A DNA stretch of 64,000 nucleotides from Eubacteriales bacterium (lineage in GTDB: Bacteria; Bacillota; Clostridia; Saccharofermentanales; DTU023), in contig JAUNVU010000002.1 of assembly GCA_030537525.1 (NCBI GenBank), positions 1 through 64,000 of the forward strand. Reading direction: 5' to 3'. The position numbers were made by a program, and so were the translations under genes. This document shows positions 8,623 to 18,500 of this stretch, in pieces; the first letter of the stretch is position 1, and each line of letters opens with the position of its first letter. The notes under the pieces were generated by a model that made no database searches, was not told where the DNA came from, and saw nothing but the letters and a program-made list of their open reading frames with translations.

Positions 8623-8960
8623 TTTCCCTTTAATCTTCTTCCTAGGACGATTTCTTTGATCTCGAGTTGGATTTTAGCTAAATCTGCTCCTTTAGTAGCG
8701 CTTGTTAGTGTTGCGTGCTTCTTTTTAAAAACTAATGAAGACGAGGTTATTGTCGCCATCAGCATCTGGATGGACACCCAATCTACTGTATGAATAATAT
8801 TCGTACAATTACCTATTCATGCATGACCGTATTCGATGTATTGATTTTAATGTATTGGCTATAATCATTAAGCTTAAAACCCAAGCTCACATCAGATGAG
8901 TAAATGCGTTATCATTAGTTTTAAGTGACGCTAAACAAATAATTTTTAGGAGGATACCTC
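8623..8960. other. Intergenic region upstream of yebC
   Basis: No intact gene seen. On the minus strand, 8790-8725 encodes a short peptide with a calcium-loop-like DADGDN, possibly more surface-protein debris. On the plus strand a perfect TATAAT (8860-8865) preceded by TTGGC is a likely yebC promoter; its -35 is poor. TAGGAGG (8947-8953) is the yebC ribosome site. Confidence 0.4.
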
Positions 8961-9683
8961 ATGGCAGGTCATTCTAAGTGGAATAATATAAAACGCAGAA
9001 AAGAAGCCCAAGATGCACAGAAGGGCAAGATCTTTACGAAATTTGGTCGAGAAATACAAATAGCCGTTAGAACTGGCGGCCCAGACCCAGAGACCAACGC
9101 TAGCCTCAAGGATGCCATTGCGCGTGCCAAGGCTAACAATATGCCAAACTCCAATATAGAACGATCGATACAGAGAGCGATGGGAGCTGGTAGCGACGAG
9201 CAGTTAGAAGATATTGTATATGAGGGCTATGGCCCAGGCGGTGTTGCCGTAATGGTGCGCTGCTTGACCGATAACAGAAATCGGACGGCGGGCGAAGTTC
9301 GCCACCTCTTTGACAAGTACGGTGGCAGCTTAGGTACTGACGGCTGTGCCAGCTTCCAATTTGAACGTAAAGGCTCATTTATTATTGAGCGCGAGGCCTA
9401 TCCAGACGAAGATACTGTATTCATGGCAGCCATGGAAGCTGGAGCGGAAGACTTTCAGGCTTCCCTAGAAGGATATGAGATCATCTGTGCACCAGAAGAC
9501 TATACTCAATTAAACAGTAAACTCAGCCCAGATTATGAATTCGTAGATATGAGCTTAGGTCCCATACCCATAACCACAGTCGAGCTTAAGGAGCCTGAGC
9601 AGGTAGAGCAGATGGAGAAAATGATCGAGAAGCTCGAGGACTGTGATGACGTGCAGGACGTCTATCATAATTGGGACGCCTAA
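8961..9683 (+). CDS. yebC: YebC/PmpR-family protein
   Basis: A 240-residue cytoplasmic protein of normal family length, starting with the hallmark MAGHSKWNNIKRRKEAQDAQKG. The middle and C-terminal domains are intact (GYGPGGVAVMVRCLTDNRNRT, then SLGPIPITTVEL). YebC proteins were described as transcription regulators, and more recently as ribosome-associated factors that help translate proline stretches. TAGGAGG lies 7 nt before the ATG. The next gene starts inside its last codons, so the pair is translationally coupled. Confidence 0.96.
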   Translation: MAGHSKWNNIKRRKEAQDAQKGKIFTKFGREIQIAVRTGGPDPETNASLKDAIARAKANNMPNSNIERSIQRAMGAGSDEQLEDIVYEGYGPGGVAVMVRCLTDNRNRTAGEVRHLFDKYGGSLGTDGCASFQFERKGSFIIEREAYPDEDTVFMAAMEAGAEDFQASLEGYEIICAPEDYTQLNSKLSPDYEFVDMSLGPIPITTVELKEPEQVEQMEKMIEKLEDCDDVQDVYHNWDA

Positions 9684-10765
9684 ATCTAATTGCAAAATTA
9701 GCTGAGCGAGCAAGAAACTGGCTCAGACCTCCAGGCCATGAAGAGCAGCTTAGAACAGGCCTGGAGAGGGCTGCTCGTGTCGAAAATCTGAGCAGTGCAG
9801 AGCAGGCCGAGGGCGGGTTTAAACCCTTCTCTCGCTTGGGGAAGCTTAGCATTCAAGAAGAACAGGACGATTTAAGCAAGCAGCTTCTTGGAGACGATGA
9901 TATTCTCGGAGCTATTCGGGTAACAGCCTTCGTAGGTCCCTCTGGAACAGGGAAGTCCACGCGGGCGCTCAAGATTGCCAGGACCGAAGAAATTTTCGAC
10001 ATTATCGACGACGGAATACTAATTTGCGGCTCGCGCATTGTTGCAGGAGCAACTGCTAAGCGAGCGGGCAGCAAGATTGAATCTGTGCGTCAGGCTATTT
10101 TTGCCGAACCAGTGCGCGCTGAAATTATGAAGCGCGCCCTGATTAAACGAGCTCCAAAAGATCTTTTGGTTTTGGGTACCTCGACAGATATGGTAGAGCG
10201 GATCTGCAATAATTTGTCATTGAACAAACCTGAGAAGTACATCATGATCGAAGATGTCACAACTGAAGCAGAGCGCAATCTTGCGAAATCTGTGCGCATT
10301 TCAGAAGGCAAGCACACAATTCCCGTACCGTCCTTGGAGATTAAGCACGAATTTTCAGGTTATTTAAGCGACCCCATACTCCGTTTGAAACGGCGCCTTG
10401 ACCGCGGTGGAAAGGATGCTCAAGCGATACGCCGAGAAGAACGTTCTGTAGTTCGTCCAACTTTCTCGGCACTAGGCACTTATTCAATTTCAGATCAGGC
10501 GATGGCACAGCTCTTAGATATCGAATTACGCACAATACCAGGTGTTAATAAATTATTAGATTTGCAGCTAGATAAAGAACCTTATGGTCTTTTCCTATAC
10601 ATCGATTTGGCTATATTATATGGTTACAATGCGCAAGAGGTCTTAAAAAATGCTCAGCAAGCTGCAGCGATTTGCCTCGAAAGATACACAGCGGTAAATA
10701 TTTTAGCTACTAATGTCAGAGCTTTAAAGTTGGTTAAATTAGAAAAACTTGATAGACAAATTTAG
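9671..10765 (+). CDS. P-loop protein with C-terminal Asp23-like domain
   Basis: A 364-residue protein with a charged N-terminus (about 1-80), a Walker A motif GPSGTGKST at 89-97, and an ATPase-like region (about 80-225) with hydrophobic strands DLLVLGT and KYIMIED. The C-terminal part from about 266 (YSISDQAMAQLLDIELRTIP ... NVRALKL) resembles the Asp23/Gls24 alkaline-shock fold. The start is TTG at 9671, overlapping yebC by 13 nt, with AGGA 12 nt upstream. No function is known to me. Coupling to yebC suggests a link to translation or stress, but this is inference. Confidence 0.7.
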   Translation: MGRLNLIAKLAERARNWLRPPGHEEQLRTGLERAARVENLSSAEQAEGGFKPFSRLGKLSIQEEQDDLSKQLLGDDDILGAIRVTAFVGPSGTGKSTRALKIARTEEIFDIIDDGILICGSRIVAGATAKRAGSKIESVRQAIFAEPVRAEIMKRALIKRAPKDLLVLGTSTDMVERICNNLSLNKPEKYIMIEDVTTEAERNLAKSVRISEGKHTIPVPSLEIKHEFSGYLSDPILRLKRRLDRGGKDAQAIRREERSVVRPTFSALGTYSISDQAMAQLLDIELRTIPGVNKLLDLQLDKEPYGLFLYIDLAILYGYNAQEVLKNAQQAAAICLERYTAVNILATNVRALKLVKLEKLDRQI

Positions 10766-10789
10766 AATATTCAAAAGTATTTATTCACT

Positions 10790-11551
10790 CTACTTAGTTT
10801 GTGTCTTCTGAATCTTGCCCACGATCTTGGCATTGATGCTAGCAGGCATGAGCTTAGTTAGGCTAATTGCCAATTTATTAAACAAGCCGGGTGCCAGATA
10901 CTTGCGAGCTCTTAGATCAGCTCTTAGGATATCGGCCGCAACCCTTGTGGGAGAGAGAGCCAGGGGTGCTATCTGACGTCCAGCTTTTAAGGCGAAGTTC
11001 GTCTTGAGAGCTCCAGGACAGACTAGTAGTACCTCGAGATCGCCTTCTTCACAAATGGCCGCAGCCCAAGAACTGAGAGCGGACTTGGCGGCATAGTACA
11101 GGGCGGTATAGGGTCCTGGTTGGTAAGCTCCAGAACTCGAGATGACAATTATTTTTTCAAGTTGAGGCAGGAGTCTAGAAGCCAATTCAATCTGACTGTT
11201 GAGATTGGCAAAGAGTAGATCTCGACTGGCTTCGGGACTAATTTCGGCGAAGCTTCTACTTTCTGAATAACCGACATTTAAGATTAGCTTCTCACAATTA
11301 ATATTTATATTTTGCAGCTGCTCGACTAAGTCCTTGGCAGAATCCAATCGACAAAAATCGGCACTCAGGGGGATGAATTTGCAGTGTGGAAATTCTTTTT
11401 TGAATTCCAGGCAGAGCTTATTTAGCTGTGCTGTGTCACGGCCGTGGACAAGTAGTAATTCGGACTGCGGTGCATAGGCGCGTACTAGAGCCTGACCCAA
11501 GCCGCCTGTAGCACCAGTTATTAGAGTATTTTGCACTATTTTTTTCTGCAT
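10790..11551 (-). CDS. Short-chain dehydrogenase/reductase
   Basis: A classical SDR of 253 residues with a Rossmann fold: TGATGGLG near residues 13-20 binds NAD(P), LNVGYS replaces the usual NNAG, the serine is in ISSSGAY and the catalytic pair is YYAAK. The C-terminus is basic with a possible amphipathic helix. The substrate cannot be told. No SD precedes the ATG; instead TATAAT (11563-11558) lies only 6 nt upstream, so a leaderless message is possible. It converges with the previous gene. Confidence 0.85.
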   Translation of the reverse strand: MQKKIVQNTLITGATGGLGQALVRAYAPQSELLLVHGRDTAQLNKLCLEFKKEFPHCKFIPLSADFCRLDSAKDLVEQLQNININCEKLILNVGYSESRSFAEISPEASRDLLFANLNSQIELASRLLPQLEKIIVISSSGAYQPGPYTALYYAAKSALSSWAAAICEEGDLEVLLVCPGALKTNFALKAGRQIAPLALSPTRVAADILRADLRARKYLAPGLFNKLAISLTKLMPASINAKIVGKIQKTQTK

Positions 11552-11630
11552 GAATCAATTATAGACGAAGAACTCGGCCTATGCTCAGGTATGATATTAT
11601 ATTCATATCAACTCTTATTACGGAGGCATT

Positions 11631-12569
11631 ATGGACAGATATAATACCCAGGATCCTAGAGAGCGCAAGTATACAGGTAGGTATGCTGGTCGCTATACGG
11701 GACAGCTGACAGGACAGCTCCCCGACTTATCCAATGAAGAGGTCTTTGACGAGAATTATAATCCACTAGACTACTACAAGGGGGAGGGGCCTTCACCAGC
11801 GGAACGCCGACCGGCGAGACCACAGAGAAGACGCTCAGATCCCAGACAGAGGCGGCCAGTGAATCGTCAGTCAGGAGCGCATAGAAATTATGGCGCGCCA
11901 CGCCAACAGAGGTCTAATACTGAGTTTCAATTGATTTTTAGGCGAGTGTTAATAGATTTCGTGGAGACGTTTAAGAATCTATTCTCAGCTCGTCCAGAAT
12001 CTGCCTATAGAGTTGAGATTTCCTGGCCTAGCCGTTTTATCTTCTTATTTGTTAATATCTTGATCTATGCCGCATATAACACGGTACAGCTAGCAGCTGC
12101 CCAGAAGGTATTTAAGAATTCCATTTTAAGTGATGGAGTTACGGATATTCTAAATTTTGGACATATTCTGCCGAGCTTGAGAAGTGATTCGATGAAGGGT
12201 GGATACTTCTTCCTTAACGCCTTCTTAATTCACATGCTCACGCTAGTGATTTTATTCCTGGCGCTCTACCTAGTATTTAATTTCATCTCTAGAGAGCAGC
12301 GCTCCTTGGATTTAGCTGGTAACAATCTGGCGATCGCTACTGTGCCACACAGCGTTACATTGATCGCTTTAATGCTGCTTGGCCTGGCCTATAAACCACT
12401 GCATGGCTATCTCAGCCTCTTGCCAGCTCTAGTTCTCTACTTGAATGTCTATATCGGCTTGCGTGAAGTCAATCGTGACGATGGTAAACTGGCCTATTGG
12501 CTCGGTATTCTCTTCGTCTTGCTCGCGCTATTCATGAAGGCCCTATTGCCTGCAATAATTCATTTCTAA
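11631..12569 (+). CDS. Uncharacterised membrane protein, Arg-rich N-terminus
   Basis: A 312-residue protein I do not recognise. Residues 1-95 are hydrophilic, rich in Arg, Tyr, Gln and Pro, with short repeats (GRYAGRYTGQLTGQL). Residues about 130-312 hold about five or six membrane segments, in a layout reminiscent of Yip1-like proteins. ACGGAGG lies 5 nt before the ATG. The MATE gene starts one nucleotide after its stop, so the two are co-translated; it may assist or accompany that exporter, but this is inference. Confidence 0.7.
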   Translation: MDRYNTQDPRERKYTGRYAGRYTGQLTGQLPDLSNEEVFDENYNPLDYYKGEGPSPAERRPARPQRRRSDPRQRRPVNRQSGAHRNYGAPRQQRSNTEFQLIFRRVLIDFVETFKNLFSARPESAYRVEISWPSRFIFLFVNILIYAAYNTVQLAAAQKVFKNSILSDGVTDILNFGHILPSLRSDSMKGGYFFLNAFLIHMLTLVILFLALYLVFNFISREQRSLDLAGNNLAIATVPHSVTLIALMLLGLAYKPLHGYLSLLPALVLYLNVYIGLREVNRDDGKLAYWLGILFVLLALFMKALLPAIIHF

Positions 12570-12570
12570 T

Positions 12571-13944
12571 ATGTCACAAACAGAGTTACGGAAACCCGTC
12601 TCAAAAGAGACGGGAGTAGATCTATTAAGCGGATCAATAAGGGGAGCCCTAATGAGGCTCTCCTTACCTATAATGGCAACCTCCTTTGTCTCTGTTGCCT
12701 ATAATCTGACGGATACTTTCTGGATTTCAGGACTAGGTGTGTCAGAGGTTGCTGGAGCTGGTACGGCAGGTCTCTTCCTCTGGTTTTCCGAGGGAATTAT
12801 CCTGCTTTCGAGGGTTGGCGGCCAGGTGTTTACAGCGCGTGAGCTTGGCGCTGGTCGTGTGCGAGAGGCCAGGGAGAGGGCTGCAGCCTCCCTGTCATTT
12901 GCCATTTTATTAGGCCTGTTGATGGCTGCCCTACTTCACCTGTTTAGAGCGCCGCTTATTTCATTGTTCAACTTGCCAAATAGCGAGACCATTGAGGCGG
13001 CTAGTACTTATCTTGGCATTACGGCCGTAGGGGTATTCTTCGCCTACCTTGCCAGACAGCTCACGGCACTTGCAATTAGTGCGGGTAATTCGAGGGCGCC
13101 ATTTAGGATTAATAGTAGTGGTCTTATCTTGAATATGATTCTCGACCCGCTTCTAATCTATTATCTCAAGCTCGGAGTGGCAGGTGCAGCCTGGGCCACA
13201 GTGATATCACAAATAGCTGTTGCCCTGCTTTTAGCCTTTACAATTTTAAGGCAAGAGCCCTTTACCAATCTGAAGATATTTAGATTGCGTGAGCAATTGC
13301 CGCTCTGGGCTAAGATGTTTAAACTAGGTTTGCCAGTCGCCATACAGAATATTGGCTTCGCCTCGATCTCCATGTATGTGGCACGCCTTATTGCAAGTTT
13401 TGGGGATCCAGCAATTGCTGCTCAGAAGGTCGGTGCGCAAATCGAATCTATTACCTGGCTGACCGCAGAGGGATTTGCGCAAGCCGTCACGACCTTCATC
13501 TCACAAAATCACGGCAATTCGAAGCCAGATAGGGCGCTCAAGGGCTATCACCAGGGCCTCTTGATGATCTCGGGTATCGGGATAGTGAATAGCCTCTTAT
13601 TATTTTTTGGCAGCAGCTTGATTTTCTCGATCTTCCTTCAAGAACCCATGGCGCTTGCTGAGGGCAGCCGCTACTTGAAGATAGTTTCGCTGTCTCAAGT
13701 ATTCATGTGTTATGAGATGCTAGCCTCCGCTGCCTATAACGGCTTTGGCCGTTCGCTCTTCCCCTCATTTGTCGTCATTTCAGGGATTTTCATGAGAATT
13801 CCTCTGAGTCATTTCCTAATTTCTCTAGGCTATGGCGTGGCGTCGATCTGGTGGGCTATCTCCCTGTCCTCTATAGTGGTTGGCACCATCTTGATCATTG
13901 CCTTTGAATTGTCGAAGAAGAAACTAGCTTACGAAGGCAAATGA
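12571..13944 (+). CDS. MATE-family efflux transporter
   Basis: A 457-residue multidrug and toxin extrusion-type protein with about 12 membrane helices in two similar halves. The first helix region reads LSLPIMATSFVSVAYNLTDTFWIS, the typical MATE opening (here written in part), and the second half opens GLPVAIQNIGFASISMYV. It exports drugs or metabolites in exchange for Na+ or H+. The substrate is unknown. There is no clear SD; the start follows the upstream stop by one nucleotide, indicating translational coupling. Confidence 0.92.
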   Translation: MSQTELRKPVSKETGVDLLSGSIRGALMRLSLPIMATSFVSVAYNLTDTFWISGLGVSEVAGAGTAGLFLWFSEGIILLSRVGGQVFTARELGAGRVREARERAAASLSFAILLGLLMAALLHLFRAPLISLFNLPNSETIEAASTYLGITAVGVFFAYLARQLTALAISAGNSRAPFRINSSGLILNMILDPLLIYYLKLGVAGAAWATVISQIAVALLLAFTILRQEPFTNLKIFRLREQLPLWAKMFKLGLPVAIQNIGFASISMYVARLIASFGDPAIAAQKVGAQIESITWLTAEGFAQAVTTFISQNHGNSKPDRALKGYHQGLLMISGIGIVNSLLLFFGSSLIFSIFLQEPMALAEGSRYLKIVSLSQVFMCYEMLASAAYNGFGRSLFPSFVVISGIFMRIPLSHFLISLGYGVASIWWAISLSSIVVGTILIIAFELSKKKLAYEGK

Positions 13945-13958
13945 AGAAATTAAAGAAA

Positions 13959-13992
13959 CCTCCAGCGGCCTAAGAAATTGGGCATCTGGAGG
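13959..13992 (-). terminator. Two-stage terminator hairpin downstream of tnaA
   Basis: CCTCCAG (13959-13965) pairs with CTGGAGG (13986-13992). Inside, GCCTAA and TTGGGC form a second stem capped by GAAA. On the minus strand it is followed by TTTCTTTAATTTCTTC, so it mainly ends the tryptophanase message. Confidence 0.7.
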
Positions 13993-14016
13993 GGGTTATA
14001 AGAGGGGAGGATCCCT

Positions 14017-15393
14017 CTATTTAATTGGTTCTAATTTAGCGGTAAAGTGTCGTAGCACGGGCGCTTGTTCGATTATTTTATAACCTTTGATCTGCTCCGC
14101 CTTTTCCTTAATTTTGGCAAAAGCCCGGATGATTTCATCCAAGTGTGCCTGCGTGTAGACGCGACGGGGCAGACAGAGTCTAGTAAACTCCATCTCAGCT
14201 TCGAGTTGCTCACCCGTCTCGGGATCGAGATCCAGCATGTAAGATCCGACATCACATGAGCGGATGCCCGATTCAAGGTAGAGCTCTAAAGCCAGCGCCT
14301 GAGCTGGAAATTCGTAGTACGGGATGTGGGGCAGCAATTCCCTGGCGTCGACGAAGATTGCGTGACCGCCACAGGGGTATTGAATGGGAATGCCAATTTC
14401 CTTTAGGCCCTCACCAAGGTATTCGACTTGCGCAATTCGATAGTGCAAGAAATTGGGATCTATGCCCTCATAGAGGCCGATTGCGAGAGCTTCCAGGTCG
14501 CGGCCAGCCAGACCGCCGTAAGTGATGAAGCCCTCCATGGGCACGGTATTGATCTTGACCTTCTCAAATAACTCACGATCTTCACGGATACCGATTAAGC
14601 CACCCATATTGACGATGGCATCTTTCTTGGCCGACATTGTAAAACAGTCAGCTAGCTGGAAGCAGGCCCGGACAATTTTTTTAATTGAAGCATCCTTATA
14701 TTCGGGCTCGCGCTGCTTAATAAAGTAGGCATTTTCAGCAAAGCGGGCAGCGTCAATTACCAAAGGTATTTTGTACTCCTTGGCGATTTCACTGACAGCC
14801 TTGAGATTGGCGAGTGAGACGGGTTGGCCACCGGCTGAATTATTGGTCAGGGTCATGATGATGACACCGACTTTTGCTGCGGCTTTTGCCAAATAGTCTT
14901 TTAATCGCTCGAGATCCATATTGCCCTTGAAGGGCGCATAGGTACCAGTCATTCTGGCTTCTTCACAGACGAGGTCAACTGCCTCGGCGCCAGCAAGTGT
15001 GACATGGCCTCTGGTTGTATCAAAGTGCATATTGGAGAGCGAAACCATGCCTGGTTTCAAGAAGATGGGGAAGAGGACCTTCTCCGCAGCGCGGCCCTGG
15101 TGGACTGGCTGCATATACTGATAATTGAAGATGTCTTGCACCGCTTCTTCCAGCTTGTAATAGCCAGCAGCTCCCGCGTATGACTCGTCACCTTGCATCA
15201 TGGCGGCCCACTGTGCGCTACTCATGGCACCAGTGCCGCTGTCCGTCAGAAGGTCGATAGACACCCACTCACTTCTCAGAGCAAAGAGATTATAATGCGC
15301 CTCCTTAAGATACCGCTCTCTCTCTTCACGAGTGGTGGCCATCAGGGGTTCGACCATCTTGATTCGGAATGGTTCCTTAACATAATTTGCCAT
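14017..15393 (-). CDS. tnaA: Tryptophanase
   Basis: PLP enzyme that splits L-tryptophan into indole, pyruvate and ammonia. The 458-residue protein has the family start ([11 protein letters not shown]), [33 protein letters not shown] and the PLP lysine in MSAKKDAIV (about Lys257). Two features favour tryptophanase over tyrosine phenol-lyase: the C-terminal RHFTAKL carries the tryptophanase His where the lyase has Phe, and RSCDVGS has Val where the lyase has the substrate-binding Arg. ATG 15393 has only AAGG close by; a TTG at 15441 would add 16 unlikely residues. No TnaC-like leader peptide is visible. It ends at a strong terminator. Confidence 0.9.
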   Translation of the reverse strand: MANYVKEPFRIKMVEPLMATTREERERYLKEAHYNLFALRSEWVSIDLLTDSGTGAMSSAQWAAMMQGDESYAGAAGYYKLEEAVQDIFNYQYMQPVHQGRAAEKVLFPIFLKPGMVSLSNMHFDTTRGHVTLAGAEAVDLVCEEARMTGTYAPFKGNMDLERLKDYLAKAAAKVGVIIMTLTNNSAGGQPVSLANLKAVSEIAKEYKIPLVIDAARFAENAYFIKQREPEYKDASIKKIVRACFQLADCFTMSAKKDAIVNMGGLIGIREDRELFEKVKINTVPMEGFITYGGLAGRDLEALAIGLYEGIDPNFLHYRIAQVEYLGEGLKEIGIPIQYPCGGHAIFVDARELLPHIPYYEFPAQALALELYLESGIRSCDVGSYMLDLDPETGEQLEAEMEFTRLCLPRRVYTQAHLDEIIRAFAKIKEKAEQIKGYKIIEQAPVLRHFTAKLEPIK

Positions 15394-15531
15394 GCCTTGA
15401 GTATAGCAAAAGCCTGGTTGAATTAAATCATACGTTTTCAATCTTGACTCTTACAAATTTGTAATTTCTTAAACGATAGTTCTATTGTTATGCTAAAATC
15501 AAGTCTGAAATTATAAGGGAGTTGAAGCAGA

Positions 15532-16314
15532 TTGAGACAGCATAACGCAGTGGAAAATCGTGAATTAGATTCAATTTCTGGCGTTCTGCCAGAAGGTTCT
15601 GACATTGTCATTGCAGTGCGTGATCTCTGGAAGATTTTCAGACTAGGGAAGACGGCGGTGAGAGCCCTCAATGGAGTCAGTTTCGATGTACTCCGTGGTG
15701 AGTTTCTGGCAATCGTTGGAACTTCTGGTTCAGGCAAGTCTACCTTGCTTAATATGCTTGCGGGATTGGAAGCGCCGACTAAGGGCAAGGTCTTCATTCA
15801 TCAGCGTGATATCACGAGAATGGACGAGCAACAGCTAGTTGGCTTCCGAAAAGAGCATATTGGCTTCATCTTTCAGAGTTTCAACTTAATCGCCAGCCAG
15901 ACGGCAGAAGAAAATGTCGAATTACCCTTGGTATTTAGAGGGGAGCGAAAGAGTCTTAGAAAGCGCAAAGCTAGGCGAATGCTACATTTCGTGGGGCTGG
16001 AGAAACGATTGCGCAATAGACCTTACGAGATGTCTGGTGGTGAGCAGCAGCGCGTAGGCATAGCAAGGGCGCTGGTTGTGCAGCCGGAGATCGTCTTCGC
16101 AGACGAGCCTACGGGCAACCTCGATAGTCGGACTACGGATGAGATATTGAGGCTACTACAGAGAATTTCCAAGGAACAGAATCAAACTTTAGTCATGGTT
16201 ACACATGATAATAATCTAGCACAGTATGCAGATAGAATATTCCGCATTGTTGACGGTCGCATTGTCGCCATTGAAGAGGGACAGAAGCGAATGGACAGAC
16301 AATTATTAAATTAG
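15532..16314 (+). CDS. ABC transporter ATPase, MacB/LolD type
   Basis: A 260-residue nucleotide-binding subunit: Walker A GTSGSGKST (63-71), Q-loop FIFQSFNL, signature MSGGEQQRVG (167-176), Walker B VFADEP and H-loop VMVTHD. Sequence and length fit the LolD/MacB/FtsE group that powers mechanotransmission-type ABC systems. The start is TTG at 15532 with GGGAG about 10 nt upstream, giving a short extra N-terminus. It opens a run with the CARDB-like protein (8-nt gap) and an FtsX-like permease (3-nt gap further on), so the three very likely form one machine. Confidence 0.92.
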   Translation: MRQHNAVENRELDSISGVLPEGSDIVIAVRDLWKIFRLGKTAVRALNGVSFDVLRGEFLAIVGTSGSGKSTLLNMLAGLEAPTKGKVFIHQRDITRMDEQQLVGFRKEHIGFIFQSFNLIASQTAEENVELPLVFRGERKSLRKRKARRMLHFVGLEKRLRNRPYEMSGGEQQRVGIARALVVQPEIVFADEPTGNLDSRTTDEILRLLQRISKEQNQTLVMVTHDNNLAQYADRIFRIVDGRIVAIEEGQKRMDRQLLN

Positions 16315-16322
16315 GGGGACGT

Positions 16323-18497
16323 ATGAAGATTCCAAAAAGAGCTAAGGTTTATAAAAATTTCTCTAGACAGCAGAGCTTGGTGGCTACAATTTTGGCCGTG
16401 CTCTTTTTCCTCTTGCCGCTGGGGCAGGTGTTTGCGACTCAACTGGAACAGCCTAGTGAGCGCATGAAGCCCTTTACTATTAATGACGATAAGATACCTC
16501 TGTTGGATTATGGGGATAATCTTTATAACCTAGAAATTTATTTTTCCAAGACAGTAACTAACGTAAAAGATAGTAATAATCAGTCTGTGACTGAAGTATT
16601 TGAGAATGTCACGATTAAATCGGCTAGCATAATAACGTCGAACGATCCCAAACAATTTCCTCTGCAGAAAGTAAGTGACACCAGCAAGTTCACAAATCCA
16701 GCAAAAAAGGCTAGCAATAATCAGCCGACTGAGCACGAGGCAGGTTTTGTTATATTTTCAAATTATCAAGTTAACCCGCTGGCTGAACCCGGAAGATATT
16801 ATATTCCCGTTGAAATTCACTACGAGGAAAATAAAATACTAAAAACCCAAATCGCCTACTTTACCGTCGATATCGGCGAGGCTGGACCGCCGGCAGGAGA
16901 AGGTGACGGCGAAGGCCAGAAACCTGAACCAACGAAGGATCCCAATAAGCCACCAGGAGAAGGCGTTGAGAAGCCAGCCCTACCAGACCCCGTCAATCGG
17001 AAGTCGATGTTGATGATCAAAGAAGGCACCGTGCCTCGACTAGAATTAGGTCAGGAATATCAGCTAGTCTTACCGATTATCAACCGCGGTGATCAGTATG
17101 TCCGTATTGTCAACATCACTCCACAGACCCCGCTCGATGACTCCTATCCCTTCGAGATTCTCCAATCCGACTACACGAAGCAGTTGGAATTATTATTGGC
17201 GCCACAAGGTGCACTGGGTCTCGACCTCTACGGTGTTAGCATTGATGCTGGTATTGACTTCGGCAAGATGTATGTGAAGTCCGACCTCAAGAAGGGCTAC
17301 TACAAGGTGGACTTCGTGGTCAAATTCCAGGACTTCATGACTAAAAAGGACATTATCTACTATAACGAGTACGAAGGACTCTACTACAGCCATGAAGGCT
17401 ACAAGATAGATTTACCAGAAGACTTCAGCGAGATCACCCTCTCCTTGATCGTCTACGTCAATGGTGTAGGTGAGGAGAAGCCGACAGATGATGTGAAGAT
17501 TCCGACGCCACGCCTGATTTCTACTGGCTTTACAACAACTCCAGAGAAGATTTACGGCGGCGACAACTTCACCTTGCGACTCATGCTGCAGAATACTTCG
17601 AGTGCCACCAATGTCCAGAATATTAGGATTAACTTCGACTCTGGTGATGGTACGCCTTTCTTACCAGTAGATGGTGCAAGCACGAAGTATATTCAAAATA
17701 TCCCAGCAGGTGGCACTTATGAGCTGATCTTAGAGCTGAAGGCGGCGCCTAATCTGGAAGAGAAGATCTATCCATTAAATTTGGCTTTTGAATATGAAGA
17801 TTATAAAACTGGCACCTACACGGCTAATGAGACACTGTCAATCCAGCTCTTGCAGGAGACCAGAGTATCGATTTCTAATATTCAGACCTACCCTGGCACC
17901 TTGATGAGCGGGCAGGAGGGCAGCCTGAACTTCTCCCTGATCAACAAGGGGAAGAAGACTCTGTCCAATGCGACTATTACTTTCCCAGAAGACAGTCCGT
18001 TGTCGGCTCAGGAGATGTTTCTTGGTAATGTTGAGCCAGGTGCCGCGAAAGATGTCGACATCACCGTCATGCCTACGCGTGAGAGCTTCGGTGAGCCCAT
18101 CGTCATGCTGCTCAATTACGAGGATGCTGATGGTAAGAAAGTCACCTTGCAAGAAGAGTTGACCTTTGACATCATGCCCGAAGAGAACTTTGATGATATG
18201 CCGCCGGATTTCCCGCCGGACGGCGAAATGCCAGGTTTTGAAGAAGAAGGTAGGAATTCGCTATTGCCGACCTGGGCCTGGATCGTCTTGATCCTGTTAC
18301 TGCTAATTCTTCTGATCACCTTGCTTACTGCCTTCCTCAGAAGACGTAAGCGCAAGCGTCAGGCAGAAGAAGATGCAGAGTTTTTTAAACAGCTAGACGA
18401 GGAGCGTCAGGCAAGAGCAAATGGTACGTCTGCACCAGTGTCGCCACCTCCGACTAAGCGAGTCCGCAAGAGCAGGCGCCCGCGCGTTAAGGAGTAG
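16323..18497 (+). CDS. Large CARDB-like membrane-anchored extracellular protein
   Basis: A 724-residue protein. A signal sequence (about 1-39, ending FATQL) is followed by an N-terminal beta domain, a Gly/Pro/Glu linker (about 188-220), and three or so Ig-like domains resembling CARDB/COG1361 (IKEGTVPRLELGQEYQLVL; FTTTPEKIYGGDNFTLRLML; IQTYPGTLMSGQEGSLNFSL). An acidic Pro-rich stretch leads to a C-terminal span (WAWIVLILLLLILL) and a strongly basic tail. It sits between an ABC ATPase and its permease, where Gram-negative MacAB systems have a MacA adaptor, so it probably serves as the extracytoplasmic partner (inference). Confidence 0.75.
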   Translation: MKIPKRAKVYKNFSRQQSLVATILAVLFFLLPLGQVFATQLEQPSERMKPFTINDDKIPLLDYGDNLYNLEIYFSKTVTNVKDSNNQSVTEVFENVTIKSASIITSNDPKQFPLQKVSDTSKFTNPAKKASNNQPTEHEAGFVIFSNYQVNPLAEPGRYYIPVEIHYEENKILKTQIAYFTVDIGEAGPPAGEGDGEGQKPEPTKDPNKPPGEGVEKPALPDPVNRKSMLMIKEGTVPRLELGQEYQLVLPIINRGDQYVRIVNITPQTPLDDSYPFEILQSDYTKQLELLLAPQGALGLDLYGVSIDAGIDFGKMYVKSDLKKGYYKVDFVVKFQDFMTKKDIIYYNEYEGLYYSHEGYKIDLPEDFSEITLSLIVYVNGVGEEKPTDDVKIPTPRLISTGFTTTPEKIYGGDNFTLRLMLQNTSSATNVQNIRINFDSGDGTPFLPVDGASTKYIQNIPAGGTYELILELKAAPNLEEKIYPLNLAFEYEDYKTGTYTANETLSIQLLQETRVSISNIQTYPGTLMSGQEGSLNFSLINKGKKTLSNATITFPEDSPLSAQEMFLGNVEPGAAKDVDITVMPTRESFGEPIVMLLNYEDADGKKVTLQEELTFDIMPEENFDDMPPDFPPDGEMPGFEEEGRNSLLPTWAWIVLILLLLILLITLLTAFLRRRKRKRQAEEDAEFFKQLDEERQARANGTSAPVSPPPTKRVRKSRRPRVKE

Positions 18498-18500
18498 CCC

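Noticed and set aside
14017-15441. Tyrosine phenol-lyase for the PLP lyase
   Set aside because: It has the tryptophanase His in RHFTAKL and lacks the lyase Arg near CDVGS.
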